Part shown: positions 24,305-36,600 of the stretch, one piece after another
Layout: the number at the start of each line of letters is the position of its first letter
Position numbering within the stretch: the stretch's first letter is position 1
DNA from: Nocardioides flavus (ex Wang et al. 2016)
GTDB taxonomy: Bacteria > Actinomycetota > Actinomycetes > Propionibacteriales > Nocardioidaceae
Assembly (NCBI RefSeq): GCF_014653115.1
Contig: NZ_BNAD01000001.1
Span: 1 to 64,000 of the forward strand
DNA: 64,000 bases
Reading direction: 5' to 3'
Program-made: the position numbers and the translations under genes
Notes under the pieces: generated by a model
Database searches by the model: none
What the model was told of the DNA's origin: nothing
What the model saw: only the letters and a program-made list of their open reading frames with translations

Positions 24305-24915
24305 TACCAAGACGTGCGGCCCTTCGCGCCCTTGCGGGTGAGCGAGACGTGCACGTGGTCGCGGTGGCGCAGCGTCGGTGAGCACTTCCGCTTCGTACGG
24401 CAGCCCGAGCTCAGGTAGGGCTTGGGTGCGAACCCGTCGTACGAGGCGTACATCCGGTCGTTCCAGATGATGTACATGATGCCCATCCGGCGGGCGAGGG
24501 CGTGCGGCTCGCCGAGGTCGTCGGGTGCGAGGACCTCCTCGATCATGGCGTCGGCCAGCGCCCCCTCGACGGGGTCGGTCGCGTCGAGGACCCAGTCGAA
24601 GGCACGGGCCTCCTTGTGCTCGCTGCGGCTCGACCCGGCACAGGGGCGGGCGATCGCGCCGTAGCCCCCACCGCGCGCGACGAGCCAGTCGGCGAGCATG
24701 AGCACCCCGGGCTTCGGCGTCTGCCGGCACGTCGTCTGCGGCTGGTAGCCGGCGTACGGCTCCATCGGCATGAGGTACGGCGCGGAGGACGTGACGGTCC
24801 CGGTCCGGCTCGACGGCTCGTCGGCCGCCGCCGCGACGCCGAGCCCGCCGACGAGCAGCGCGAGGGCGAGCACGCAGCTGCCCGCGGCTCGTACGACGAC
24901 ACGCGACGCTCGCAT
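24277..24915 (-). CDS. Secreted M15/LAS-like peptidase domain protein
   Basis: The 212-residue protein has a signal peptide (hydrophobic 10-30, AAAADEP). The mature part carries SEHKEARAFDW and, near the end, RHRDHVHVSL. The spacing SxHxxxxAxD ... HxH is the zinc-ligand pattern of LAS (M15/M74) peptidases and of the ARB-07466-like C-terminal domain. This suggests binding or cleavage of peptidoglycan stem peptides outside the cell. Two cysteine pairs could make disulfides. It overlaps the end of citA by 28 bases in the convergent direction. Confidence 0.75.
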   Translation of the reverse strand: MRASRVVVRAAGSCVLALALLVGGLGVAAAADEPSSRTGTVTSSAPYLMPMEPYAGYQPQTTCRQTPKPGVLMLADWLVARGGGYGAIARPCAGSSRSEHKEARAFDWVLDATDPVEGALADAMIEEVLAPDDLGEPHALARRMGIMYIIWNDRMYASYDGFAPKPYLSSGCRTKRKCSPTLRHRDHVHVSLTRKGAKGRTSWYYAQASSQP

Positions 24916-25002
24916 CGAGACGTCCCACCTTCCCCTGTGACCACATCCGGCACAGGGACCGTAGGCCGCCTGAGAGACACTCGTCAGGGGATCGTCAGAA
25001 CA

Positions 25003-25368
25003 TCAGCGCTGTAGTTCGCAGGCGGCGGTCCCGCCCGGCATCCGGTGCCGGTTGGCCGCGACCCAGGCGTACGTCCGGCGCGCCAGCGGGTCCACCCCGG
25101 GGGCGGTCACCAGCCGGCCGACCAGGCGCCACGAAAGCGGCCCCGTGCGCAGGATCGAGGCGAAGGCACGGTGGCCGTAGTCGACGCGACCGTCCGGGTG
25201 GACGTAGGGCATCTCCACCACGGCGCGCGCCGGGTCGACACCGAGGGCGTCGAGGTCGGCGGCCTGCACGGTGGAGCTGTCGATGTCGACGCCCAGGCGC
25301 AGGACCAGGCGCGCGGTGCGCATGCAGAAGCCGCAGTCGGCGTCGTTGAGCATCAGTCCGCGGGGCAC
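25003..25368 (-). CDS. DCC (DUF393) family thiol-disulfide oxidoreductase-like protein
   Basis: A 121-residue DUF393 protein with the name-giving motif DADCGFC at 9-15 (Cys12 and Cys15) and the later HRAFASILRTG segment typical of the family. It may have a thioredoxin-like role, but this is not proven for the family. GTG 25368 is used here, as MPRGLMLNDADCGFC is the normal N-terminal length; ATG 25353 is the alternative. It starts 9 bases after the GNAT gene and is probably in one transcript with it. Confidence 0.88.
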   Translation of the reverse strand: MPRGLMLNDADCGFCMRTARLVLRLGVDIDSSTVQAADLDALGVDPARAVVEMPYVHPDGRVDYGHRAFASILRTGPLSWRLVGRLVTAPGVDPLARRTYAWVAANRHRMPGGTAACELQR

Positions 25369-25377
25369 GCGACAAGG

Positions 25378-25818
25378 CTACGCGGACCCACCGATTCGCC
25401 GGCCGAAGCAGCGGCTCAGCTCGGACCCCTTGTAGTGGCCGAAGCCGGGGATCGGCTCGTAGCCGGCCGAGGCATAGAGGGCGATGGCCTCGGGCTGCTT
25501 CACGCCGGTCTCCAGCACCAGGGCCTCGATCCCCGCCTCGGCCGCCGTCGCCTCGAGGTGGGCGAGCAACACCCGGGCGATCCCGCGGCGCTGCGCGGCC
25601 GGGACGACGTACATCCGCTTGATCTCCGCGGTCACCTCCGCCCCCAGCGCCCGGACCGACGACCTGCGCCACGCACCGGTGGCGACCGGCACGCCGTCCA
25701 GGTAGCCGACGAAGAACTGCCCGAGCGGGTCCTCGAAGTCGCGCGGGTCGATCGGCGACTCGTCGCGGCCGCCGTACCGGGCGACGTACTCCTCCTGCAC
25801 GGCCTCGACCAGGGCCAT
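25378..25818 (-). CDS. GNAT family N-acetyltransferase, N-terminus uncertain
   Basis: The 146 residues from ATG 25818 include the acetyl-CoA loop VVPAAQRRGIARVLLAHLE, preceded by IKRMY, and the end ALYASAGYEPIPGFGHYKGS, all typical of GNAT. However, the frame clearly continues upstream with family-like sequence (ERVAITHPDAMALVEAVQEE) and no in-frame ATG, GTG or TTG. The best start, ATG 25868 after GGGGGA, is out of frame by one base. A one-base loss in the genome or in the sequence would explain this, so the gene could be frameshifted. Confidence 0.8.
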   Translation of the reverse strand: MALVEAVQEEYVARYGGRDESPIDPRDFEDPLGQFFVGYLDGVPVATGAWRRSSVRALGAEVTAEIKRMYVVPAAQRRGIARVLLAHLEATAAEAGIEALVLETGVKQPEAIALYASAGYEPIPGFGHYKGSELSRCFGRRIGGSA

Positions 25819-25971
25819 CGCGTCGGGGTGGGTGATCGCGACCCGCTCGACTGCAGGTCGGTGTTCATGGTTCGTCCCCCGTCTCGGACCTCGGCTCGGC
25901 AGGTGACAGACTAGGACCCGCTGACAGCGTCGTCAGGACCGCCGTTCCCCGTCACACGTGAGGTTCGATAG

Positions 25972-27091
<1,120 letters not shown>

Positions 27092-27093
<2 letters not shown>

Positions 27094-27234
27094 CCGGGCA
27101 CTTCCTGCCCGTCACGGACGCCGACCGGGCACTTCCTTCCGCACGAAGTGCCCGGTCAGCGCGTCCAAGCGCAACGAAGTGCCCGGTCAGCGCGTCCAGG
27201 CGCAACGAAGTGCCCGGTCAGCGCGTCCAGGCGC
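27092..27234. repeat. Array of five GACCGGGCACTTC words in two orientations, 31-bp period
   Basis: The 13-mer GACCGGGCACTTC occurs forward at 27,092 and 27,123 and reversed (GAAGTGCCCGGTC) at 27,145, 27,176 and 27,207. Spacing is 31 bases within each orientation. The reverse units are near-identical tandem copies (GAAGTGCCCGGTCAGCGCGT continuing to CGCAAC, one mismatch). The array fills the whole gap between the stops of serC and the topoisomerase gene and can form long hairpins. No variable spacers exist, so it is not CRISPR. Confidence 0.75.
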
Positions 27235-28230
27235 TCAGGCGGCGAGCAGCTTGAGGACGGCGCGCTCCAGGGCGGCCTGGCGCGCGTCGTCGGTGTCGTA
27301 GGAGCCGCGCACCGTGATCGTCCGACCGCGCTCGTAGGCCTCGACCACGCGCGGGTCGACGTACGACGTGCGCGCGAGGGTCGGGGTGTTGCCGAGGAAG
27401 TCCGAGACCTCCTTCATCGCGCTCGACACCGCCCGCTTGCGCGAGGCCTTGGTCCTGCCCGGCTCGTCGGACTCCGCGAGCGCGGACGCCGCGATGACCG
27501 TGGCGTGCCAGGTGCGGAAGTCCTTGGCGGTGGCCTCGATCCCGAAGCAGCCGCGGATGTAGTCGTTGACGTCGGACGACGACAGGTCGCGCCAGGTGCG
27601 CCCGTCCTTCCACGCCAGCAACCGGTCGCCACCGCCGCGCCGACGTCGCATCACGTCGAGCGCGCCCACGGCCGCCGGGTCGTCGATGTCGATGCAGTGC
27701 TCCACGCCCGACTTGCCGGTGAAGCAGAACCGCAGGCCGCCGCGGTGGCGCGAGACGTGCTCCTTGAGCATCGTGGTCAGCCCGAACGAGCCGTTGGTGT
27801 CGGTGTAGACGTCGTTGCCGATGCGGAAGTAGCCGAGGTCGAGCAGGCGTACGGCGACCGCGCAGGCGCGCTCCTTGGACATCCCCTCGGCGCCGATGTC
27901 GGCCAGCACCCGCTCGCGCGCCTTGGACAGCGCCTTGCCGAACCCGAGGATCCGGTCGAACTTCGCCGCGTCGCGGCTGCTGCGCCACTGCGGGTGGTAG
28001 AGGTACTGCCGGCGGCCGGCATCGTCGGTGCCGACGGCCTGCAGGTGCCCGTTGGCGTGGGGCGTGATCCACACGTCCTTCCAGGCCGGCGGGATCACGA
28101 GGTCCTTGCACCGCTGGACCTGCTCGGGGTCGAGCCGGTTGCCGTCCTGGTCGAGGTAGGTGAAGCCCTTGCCGGACCGGCGGCGGGTCCAGCCGGGCTG
28201 GTCGGGGAACGTACGCCTCAGTCGCGGCAT
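27235..28230 (-). CDS. DNA topoisomerase IB (poxvirus/eukaryote type)
   Basis: The 331-residue enzyme shows the bacterial TopIB plan: an N-terminal beta domain (GKGFTYLDQDGN, VIPPAWKDVWI) and a catalytic domain with RIGNDVYTDTNGSFGLTT, FTGKSG, KDFRTWHATV with the active His, and the nucleophile Tyr290 in LARTSYVDPRV. It relaxes supercoils by nicking one strand through a 3'-phosphotyrosine. Such genes are common in actinobacteria and not essential. It converges on serC across the repeat array. Confidence 0.95.
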   Translation of the reverse strand: MPRLRRTFPDQPGWTRRRSGKGFTYLDQDGNRLDPEQVQRCKDLVIPPAWKDVWITPHANGHLQAVGTDDAGRRQYLYHPQWRSSRDAAKFDRILGFGKALSKARERVLADIGAEGMSKERACAVAVRLLDLGYFRIGNDVYTDTNGSFGLTTMLKEHVSRHRGGLRFCFTGKSGVEHCIDIDDPAAVGALDVMRRRRGGGDRLLAWKDGRTWRDLSSSDVNDYIRGCFGIEATAKDFRTWHATVIAASALAESDEPGRTKASRKRAVSSAMKEVSDFLGNTPTLARTSYVDPRVVEAYERGRTITVRGSYDTDDARQAALERAVLKLLAA

Positions 28231-28288
28231 GCGGCGAACCTACTGGGCGCCGCCAGCCCGGGCGGACACCCACAGGGAGGGGTCGCCC

Positions 28289-29620
28289 TCAGGCCTCTGT
28301 GCTGCGGCGCAGGACCTCCTGCACCAGCCGGGCCTGGCTGTCGGTGAGCAGGTGCTCGGGCACCTGCACCGGCTCGCGCCCCTCGACGGTGAAGGTGTAG
28401 ACGAACATGTCCGGACGCACCCGGACCCCCGTGGGCACGGGCGGCGCGACCGCCTGGGCGACCAGCGGGCCGAGCCCGGCGTCGTCGAGGTCGACCTCCG
28501 CGACTTCCGAGAGCCCGGCGAAGCCACCGCTGCGCTCGACCCGCAGCCGACGGCGGGGAGCGGTGCCCGAGCCATGCTCCGACCGGGGTCCCGACCGGGG
28601 CTCCACCCCGACCTGGCCCCACGCCTCGCGCACCGCGTCGGCGTGCTCGCCGGCCGCGCCCACGGTCGCCGCGGCGAAGGTCGCGAAGCTCGCGCCGGGC
28701 GGGACGTCGCCGCCGACCAGCGCGTCGTACCAGATCCGGCCCGCGCCCTCGATCGCCCGGCCGCCGACCGCGAGCGCCGCGAGGTGGAAGGCCTTGTTGG
28801 GGATGCCGGAGTTGAGGTGCACGCCGCCGTTGTCGGCGGTGGTCTCGACGTAGTCGTCCATGTGCCCGACCTGCGGGTCGGCACCGACCTCGGGGTCGTC
28901 GTACGCCGTGCCGGGTGCGGCCATGTCGCGCAGGGCTCGCGCCCGCACGGTGGGCCGGAAGAGGCCCTCGCCGATCAGCCAGTCGCCCTCGGCGGCGTCC
29001 TGGCCGAGGAGGCGCTGCTTGAGGCAGGAGGCGAAGACGTCGGCGACCGACTCGTTGAGCGCACCCGGCTGGCCGCGGTAGATGAGGTCGGCGGTGTGCT
29101 CGATCACCGCGTGGGCGAACTCGTGGGCGAGCACGTCGACGGGCTTGGTGAACCGCTCGAAGACCCGGCCGTCGCCGTCGCCGAAGACCAGCTGGGTGCC
29201 GTCCCAGAAGGCGTTGTTGTACCCGGAGCCGTAGTGGACGGTCAGGCTGACCATCGCCCCGGCCCCGTCGTGCGAGTCACGCGCGAGGTCCTCGAGGAAC
29301 ATCCGCAGCGTCGCCTCGATGCCGACGGCCGCCTCGTCGACCGCCACGTCACCAGTGGCCGGGTCTCCGGGCCGGCGCACGGGCGCTCCCGGCAGCGAGG
29401 TGGACGACCCGGCGTCGTGCACCGTCCAGTCCGGCGCGGCGACCTCGCGCGCAGAGACCCCCTCGGCCGTCACGGCGCGCGCCTCGAGCCCGCGCAGCGA
29501 CCGCAGGCGGCGCACCGCCTCGTCGCGGGCCACCGCCTCGGGGCCGTCGACCCGCTCGGCGAGCCAGGGCGGGATGAAGGTGCACCGAGGTGCGGCGGCG
29601 TGGGCGTCCCGAGATGTCAT
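28289..29620 (-). CDS. M4 family metallopeptidase with emfourin-like C-terminal domain
   Basis: A 443-residue protealysin-like protease. Zinc ligands His166 and His170 in HEFAH, Glu190 in NESVADVF, and catalytic His268 in [12 protein letters not shown] are present. An N-terminal propeptide of about 60-90 residues begins [12 protein letters not shown], as in protealysins, without signal peptide. After a linker (about 341-355) the last 85 residues ([12 protein letters not shown] ... ALAQ-like end [10 protein letters not shown]) match the pattern of emfourin, the proteinaceous inhibitor of protealysin. The fusion would carry its own inhibitor. GC use is normal. It diverges from typA. Confidence 0.88.
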   Translation of the reverse strand: MTSRDAHAAAPRCTFIPPWLAERVDGPEAVARDEAVRRLRSLRGLEARAVTAEGVSAREVAAPDWTVHDAGSSTSLPGAPVRRPGDPATGDVAVDEAAVGIEATLRMFLEDLARDSHDGAGAMVSLTVHYGSGYNNAFWDGTQLVFGDGDGRVFERFTKPVDVLAHEFAHAVIEHTADLIYRGQPGALNESVADVFASCLKQRLLGQDAAEGDWLIGEGLFRPTVRARALRDMAAPGTAYDDPEVGADPQVGHMDDYVETTADNGGVHLNSGIPNKAFHLAALAVGGRAIEGAGRIWYDALVGGDVPPGASFATFAAATVGAAGEHADAVREAWGQVGVEPRSGPRSEHGSGTAPRRRLRVERSGGFAGLSEVAEVDLDDAGLGPLVAQAVAPPVPTGVRVRPDMFVYTFTVEGREPVQVPEHLLTDSQARLVQEVLRRSTEA

Positions 29621-29740
29621 GGGACAGGTCTACCCCTCGGCTCCGACAGCCGGAAGGGGACACGACCGGCGCACCGTCGCGCGGGGCCCCGCCTCCGCGA
29701 AATCCCGATCTGCCGCGCGGCCCACTAGACTCGACCCGCT

Positions 29741-29757
29741 GCGGCCGTGACGGCCGC
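29741..29757 (+). promoter_or_regulatory. Hairpin in the typA leader
   Basis: GCGGCCG-TGA-CGGCCGC is a perfect 7-bp stem with a three-base loop, about 58 bases before the typA start. A TAGACT box (about 29,726-29,731) just upstream resembles an actinobacterial -10. It may lie in the 5' leader, where TypA translation could be temperature-sensitive; this is speculation. Confidence 0.35.
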
Positions 29758-29814
29758 GCCCGGCCCACGGCCGCTCTCTCATCTCTGCCTCGTTTCCGTT
29801 CGGAAGGCTCCTGC

Positions 29815-31704
<1,890 letters not shown>

Positions 31705-31734
31705 GAGCGCCCGGCCCTGGGGCATGATCGGGGC

Positions 31735-32892
31735 ATGGAACGGATGTCGCCCGGCGTGATGGGCCGCGAGGGTCGGTACGTGCTGCCGCAGGAGTCGGGG
31801 CCGCGCGCCGCCGACCTCGTGCTGGCCGGGAAACCGCTCCCCCTGACGGGGACGATGCGCATCTACACCTGCGGCATCACCCCGTACGACGTGACCCACC
31901 TCGGCCACGCCGCCACCTTCGTGTGGAGCGACCTGCTCGTCTCGCTCGCGCGCAGGCTCGACGTCAAGACGGTGAGCAGCCGCAACGTCACCGACGTCGA
32001 CGACGTGCTGACCGCAGCGGCCGCGCGCGCCGCGCAGCACTACGACGAGCTGGCCGCGATGCAGGAGTTCCAGTTCGACCGCGACATGCGTGGCCTGGCC
32101 GTGGCCCGGCCGGACCTGACCCCGAAGGCGCACGCCCACGTCACCCAGGTCGTCCAGCTCACCGACGCCCTGCTGCGCACCGACGCGGCGTACGTCGTGG
32201 GCGGGGGCGTCTTCTTCCGCGCACCTGCCGACCTCGACCGGCACGGGCTCGACGAGGACAGTGCGGTCGCCGCCTTCGAGGAGTTCGGCGACCGGGTGGA
32301 CGACGGACGGGAGGCCGTCTGGGACGTGCCCCTGTGGAAGCCCTCCGGCGACACCGACCCCGCATGGCCCAGTCCGTGGGGCTGGGGGCGGCCGGCGTGG
32401 CACGTCGAGTGCTCGGCGATGGCCGCGACCGTCTTCGGCGCCTCGGTCGACGTGCTCGCCGGCGGCGCCGACCTGGCGTTCCCGCACCACGCCTACCAGG
32501 CGGCGATCCTCGAGGCGGCCACCGGCACCCGGCCGTTCGCCCGCCGCCAGCTCCACGTCGGCACCGTGCTCGTCGACGGGGCCAAGATGGCCAAGTCCGC
32601 CGGCAACCTGGTCCACGTGAGCGAGCTGCTGGCCGAGCACGACGGCTCCGCGATCCGGCTGATGCTGCTCAACCGCCGGTGGTCGGACCCGTGGGACTAC
32701 ACGCCCGCGGAGCTCGCCGACGCCACCGACCTCCTCGCCCGGCTCCGCGCGGCGGCAGTGCCCCTCGGCGGCGACGGCGCCGGCGTGGTCGCTGCCCTGC
32801 TGGCCGACCTCGACGTGCCTGCTGCCATCGAGGTCGCGCTGCGCGACGGCGGCGAGGCCGCGCGCACGCTGCTGGCGGTCCTCAAGCTCTGA
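31735..32892 (+). CDS. MshC-like cysteine ligase (class I synthetase fold)
   Basis: A 385-residue relative of CysS without anticodon domain, like MshC, which joins cysteine to glucosaminyl-inositol in mycothiol synthesis. MshC-type features are CGITPYDVTHLGHAAT (46-61), zinc ligands Cys46, Cys226 (GRPAWHVEC) and His251 (LAFPHH), and the ATP loop KMAKS at 284-288, where the family usually has KMSKS. The middle (80-200) departs clearly from MshC of mycobacteria. It may be the true MshC or a paralogue acting on another amine. CysS itself is excluded by length. It follows typA by 30 bases. Confidence 0.7.
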   Translation: MERMSPGVMGREGRYVLPQESGPRAADLVLAGKPLPLTGTMRIYTCGITPYDVTHLGHAATFVWSDLLVSLARRLDVKTVSSRNVTDVDDVLTAAAARAAQHYDELAAMQEFQFDRDMRGLAVARPDLTPKAHAHVTQVVQLTDALLRTDAAYVVGGGVFFRAPADLDRHGLDEDSAVAAFEEFGDRVDDGREAVWDVPLWKPSGDTDPAWPSPWGWGRPAWHVECSAMAATVFGASVDVLAGGADLAFPHHAYQAAILEAATGTRPFARRQLHVGTVLVDGAKMAKSAGNLVHVSELLAEHDGSAIRLMLLNRRWSDPWDYTPAELADATDLLARLRAAAVPLGGDGAGVVAALLADLDVPAAIEVALRDGGEAARTLLAVLKL

Positions 32893-32910
32893 CGTGGAAG
32901 GCTTCAGCCC

Positions 32911-33585
32911 GTGAGCGACTCGCCCGACCACCACTCCAGCCCGCCCGCACCGGCCGACCCCCAGCTCGCCGGGCAGCTGGCCGCGTGGCTCGAGCAGCTC
33001 GGCCTGGCCGGGCAGCTCGCGGCGGCCGGGCTGCCGACCTTCGAGCGCGACGCCGACGGGACGGCCCTCTGGCGCGAGGCGACGGGGGACCCGGTCGGCC
33101 AGGAGCGGCTCGAGCAGCTGGACCGGCTCCTGCGGTCGGAGGGCGAGGACCCGGCGTACGCCGTGCCCGTCGACCTCGTGCGGCTGCGGCGCGAGGCACG
33201 CGTGCGGGCCGAGCTCCTCGACGGTGGCTGGGTCGACTACGCCGGCGTCGCCGCGCTGCGCGGGGTGTCGCTCAACGCGGCTCGCTTCGCGGTGCACAAG
33301 GCGGCCGAGCGGCGCACCCTCCTGCTCGTCTCGCACGAGGGGACGGTCCTGGTGCCGTCCTTCCAGCTCGACGACGCGGGCGAGGTCCGCACCGAGCTGC
33401 TGACCGTCCTCGAGCCGCTGCTCGCCGCGGTCGACCCGTGGCGCGCCTGGATCTGGCTCACCCACCCCGCCGCGCTGCTCGGCGGCGCGGTGCCGCACGA
33501 GGCCGCCCGCGACCCCGAGGAGCTGCCCGTCGTGCAGCGCGCCGCGGTCGCGCTGGCCGAGCGTGCGCGCTCGACGCAGGGCTGA
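32911..33585 (+). CDS. Hypothetical protein with DUF2384-like C-terminus
   Basis: A 224-residue protein I cannot assign firmly. The N-terminus is rich in Gly, Ala and Leu. Residues about 108-135 (WVDYAGVAALRGVSLNAARF) look like an HTH, and the end (PLLAAVDPWRAWIWLTHPAALLGGAVPHEA) resembles the MbcA/ParS/Xre antitoxin domain, in which a W/L-x-x-P-x-x-L-x-G-x-x-P pattern binds a RES toxin. No RES toxin is next to it, so it is more likely a stand-alone regulator. GTG 32911 is 18 bases after the MshC-like gene, suggesting one operon. Confidence 0.6.
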   Translation: MSDSPDHHSSPPAPADPQLAGQLAAWLEQLGLAGQLAAAGLPTFERDADGTALWREATGDPVGQERLEQLDRLLRSEGEDPAYAVPVDLVRLRREARVRAELLDGGWVDYAGVAALRGVSLNAARFAVHKAAERRTLLLVSHEGTVLVPSFQLDDAGEVRTELLTVLEPLLAAVDPWRAWIWLTHPAALLGGAVPHEAARDPEELPVVQRAAVALAERARSTQG

Positions 33586-33607
33586 CCGGGCGCGCCTGTC
33601 CGACCCG

Positions 33608-36600
33608 TCAGCGGAGCGGGTCGGTGACGACCGCGACGCCCTCGATGCGGACCGGCTTGTTCTTCGTCACCACGATGCGCAGCTTGCCCTTGCGCGCCTT
33701 GCCGAGGTCGAAGGTGCGCAGCGTGCTGGAGAACCGCTTGCCGGCGAAGTCCACGACGCCGAGCTTGCGCTTGCCGAGGAAGACCCGGGCCTTGCCGCCA
33801 CGCTCGAACGTGCCGAGGACGAGCACGATCCGCTGGGTGAGCGGCACGCGGGTGACCAGCTCGGAGCCCCTCTTGCGGCTGGTGATGTAGTCGCCGAACG
33901 TCGCCCGCCTGTCCTTCTTGCGGTTCCACGTGCCCTTGCGCGCGAAGGTGCTCTCGTCGCGCGGGACCGTGAAGGTGGCGGTCGCCGGGGTCGGGTCCGC
34001 CACGCCTGCGGCGTCGACGGCGGCGACGCCGAAGACGTGCGTGCCGGCCCGGTAGCGGCTGGTCACGCCGAAGGGGTCGCACGGCAGCATGTCCCCGTCG
34101 ACCGTGCACCGGAACCTCGCCGGCATGACGCTGGAGGCGTAGGTGAACTTCTGCCGGCGCTCCAGGACGATCGACCCGTCCGCGGGACCGGACGTGATCG
34201 TCGTGTCCGGGGCTTCCGGAGTCGTGGGCGGAGTCGTCGGCGGGGTCGTGGGCGGGGTCGTGGGCGGGGTGGGCGGCGGGGTCGTCTGGTCGGTCTCCTC
34301 CAGAGCGAAGGAGGCGTCGTTGACGTCGAAGAAGTAGTTGTCCACCGCCTCGATCCTCAGCCGTACGTCACTCGCGGTGACGTTGGGCATCACGAGGGTC
34401 TCCGAGCCGTCGTTGGGCGTCGACGCCGCGAGCACGGTGCCGAAGGTGGCGCCGCCGTCGGTCGACAGCGAGACCTTGACGTTGTCGGCCAGCGGACGCG
34501 TGCCGTTGACGGCCCAGGTCACCGGGACGGCGGACCCGCCTGGGACGGTGCCGGCCGCGGCCTGCGAGGTGACGAGGAACGGGCCGGCGGACGGATCGAC
34601 CGTCAGGTCCACGTCGTCCCAGGCGACGCCGCCGCCGTTGGGAAAGCGGTCGCGCGCGGTGAGCCGGAAGTTCATCACCCGGTCGTTGCCGCCCTCGAAG
34701 CTGCCGAGGTAGTCGCCGGTGGGCAGGAACTCGGAGTAGCAGTCGAGCAGCGCGTCGGGCAGCTGCTGGTTGGTGGGTGTGGTCGCTGTCGGGCAGGCAC
34801 CGGTGGCGGCGTTGGTGTTGCCTGCGAGGACCTGCGCCATGTCCGGGAAGACCCGCGTGATGGCGCCGTCGGCGATGTTGAGGCCGGGCGACGGGCTCGT
34901 CAGCGTGCCCTCGTCGGTGACGACGGCGTCGTTGCCGAAGACCCGGAAGAGCGGCCCGTACCTCTTGGTGTTGGCCGACAGGCGGGTGCCCTCGCCGACA
35001 TTGGTCTGCTCCCAGAGGTAGACGAGCGCGTCACCGTCGGCGTCGGTGCCGGAGACCCCGGACAGGGCGAACGGCGTACGGGCCGGGATGGTCTTCGCGG
35101 CAGGCGCCACGACCACGGGTGCAGTGTTGTCCGCGACGTCGGGCTGTCCCTCCACCGGCACGCCGTCGTTCTGGGCCGGGCCGCCGCGCGAGGTCTCGCC
35201 CACGAAGCCGGCCACGCCGCCGGGCTCGACGGATAGCGCGGCGACGTCGTCGAGCACGTCGCCGGGGCCGGGGATGATCGAGGCGGTGTCGTTGAAGATC
35301 ACCTGGAAGCCGCGCTCGTCGGGGGTGCCGACGGCCGGGGTGTAGCCGAACTCGTCGAAGCCCCATTGGGCGATCGAGACCGGGCGACCGGTGAGATCGG
35401 TGATCGCGGCGTCGAGGCCGGCGGTGGTGTAGGACGCGAACGGCACCGTCGTGGTGTCGCCGCCGAAGCCGAGCGCGAGGCTGTCGCCGGCCTCGAGGGG
35501 CTCGGTCAGCGAGACGGTCTGGACCTCGATGTTGTCGTAGGTGGCCGCGCGGTAGGCGTCGACCTCGTCGATGGTGAGGAACGAGAAGTAGGGGTCGGTG
35601 TGCGGCTGGAGGTCGTCCTGGCCGCAGATGCCGGCGTAGGCCATCACCGACGAGCCCGATCCGGGCTCGACGGACGCCTCGGAGATGTTGCCGCCGCAGG
35701 CGCCGAGCGCACCGTTGAAGGTGTGGTTGCCGGCGAACTGGTGGCCGATCTCGTGGGCGACGTAGTCGATGGCGAAGAAGTCGCCCTTGGGCTCGGGGAG
35801 GCCGGTGCAGCCACCGCCCTTGTAGTCGCCTCCGACGACGCCGAGATAGGCGATGCCGCCGCCGTTGACGCCCAGGGCGATGTGGCCGACGTCGTAGTTG
35901 GAGGCGCCGATGATCTGGCCGAGGACCGTTCGGTTCTTGCCGAGCGTCGGCACGTCGCAGAAGTCGAGCTCGCTCGGGGTGTCGTCGCCAGGGGTGCCGG
36001 GCGTGCCGTTGTCGTCGTACGGCTCGAAGCACGGGGCCACGCCGCAGGGGCCGTTGGCACCGGTGGCCTTCGCCTCGGTGTCGAGGTTGAGCTGCTCCGT
36101 GCCCTCGACGAGGCGCAGCTCGGTGGCGAGGTCGTCGTTGTAGATCTGGTTGACCCGGTTGATCAGGGTGACCTTCTCGGCGAGGACGTTCTCGGTGCCG
36201 AAGTAGGCCGCGTAGGACGGGTCGGAGGTCAGCGCGAGCCGGTAGTAGTGGCGCTGGACCGGCTCGCCGGGGGCCGTGGAGCGTCCCTCCGCCGACTCGG
36301 CAGCCTCGACCGTCTCGCGGATCGCCTCGATCTCACCCTCGGCGCGACGCTGCTCCGGAGCGGGCAGCGCGATCGCGTCGTAGCTGAGGTGGGCGGTCGT
36401 GCCGCGGCGGTTGTAGGCCGGGTCGACGTACCAGTCGCCGCGCCCACCGGGCGTGCGCACGAAGGCGTGGAAGCCCATCGGGGTGATGTCCATCGCGATG
36501 GTGGCGCGGGAGTCGGTGACGCCGACGCCCGACCAGGTGCGGATGTCGGCGTTGTCCGCGGCCAGGCCCGGCTCCATCCGCTCGGTGGGCGTGACCCGGA

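Noticed and set aside
27145..27234. CRISPR-like array of 31-bp units
   Set aside because: The units follow one another without variable spacers, reversed copies exist next to them, and no cas gene is in the window.
32911..33585. Toxin-antitoxin system
   Set aside because: Only an antitoxin-like C-terminus is seen. Neighbours are a MshC-like ligase and a protease, and no RES-type toxin or small partner gene is present.
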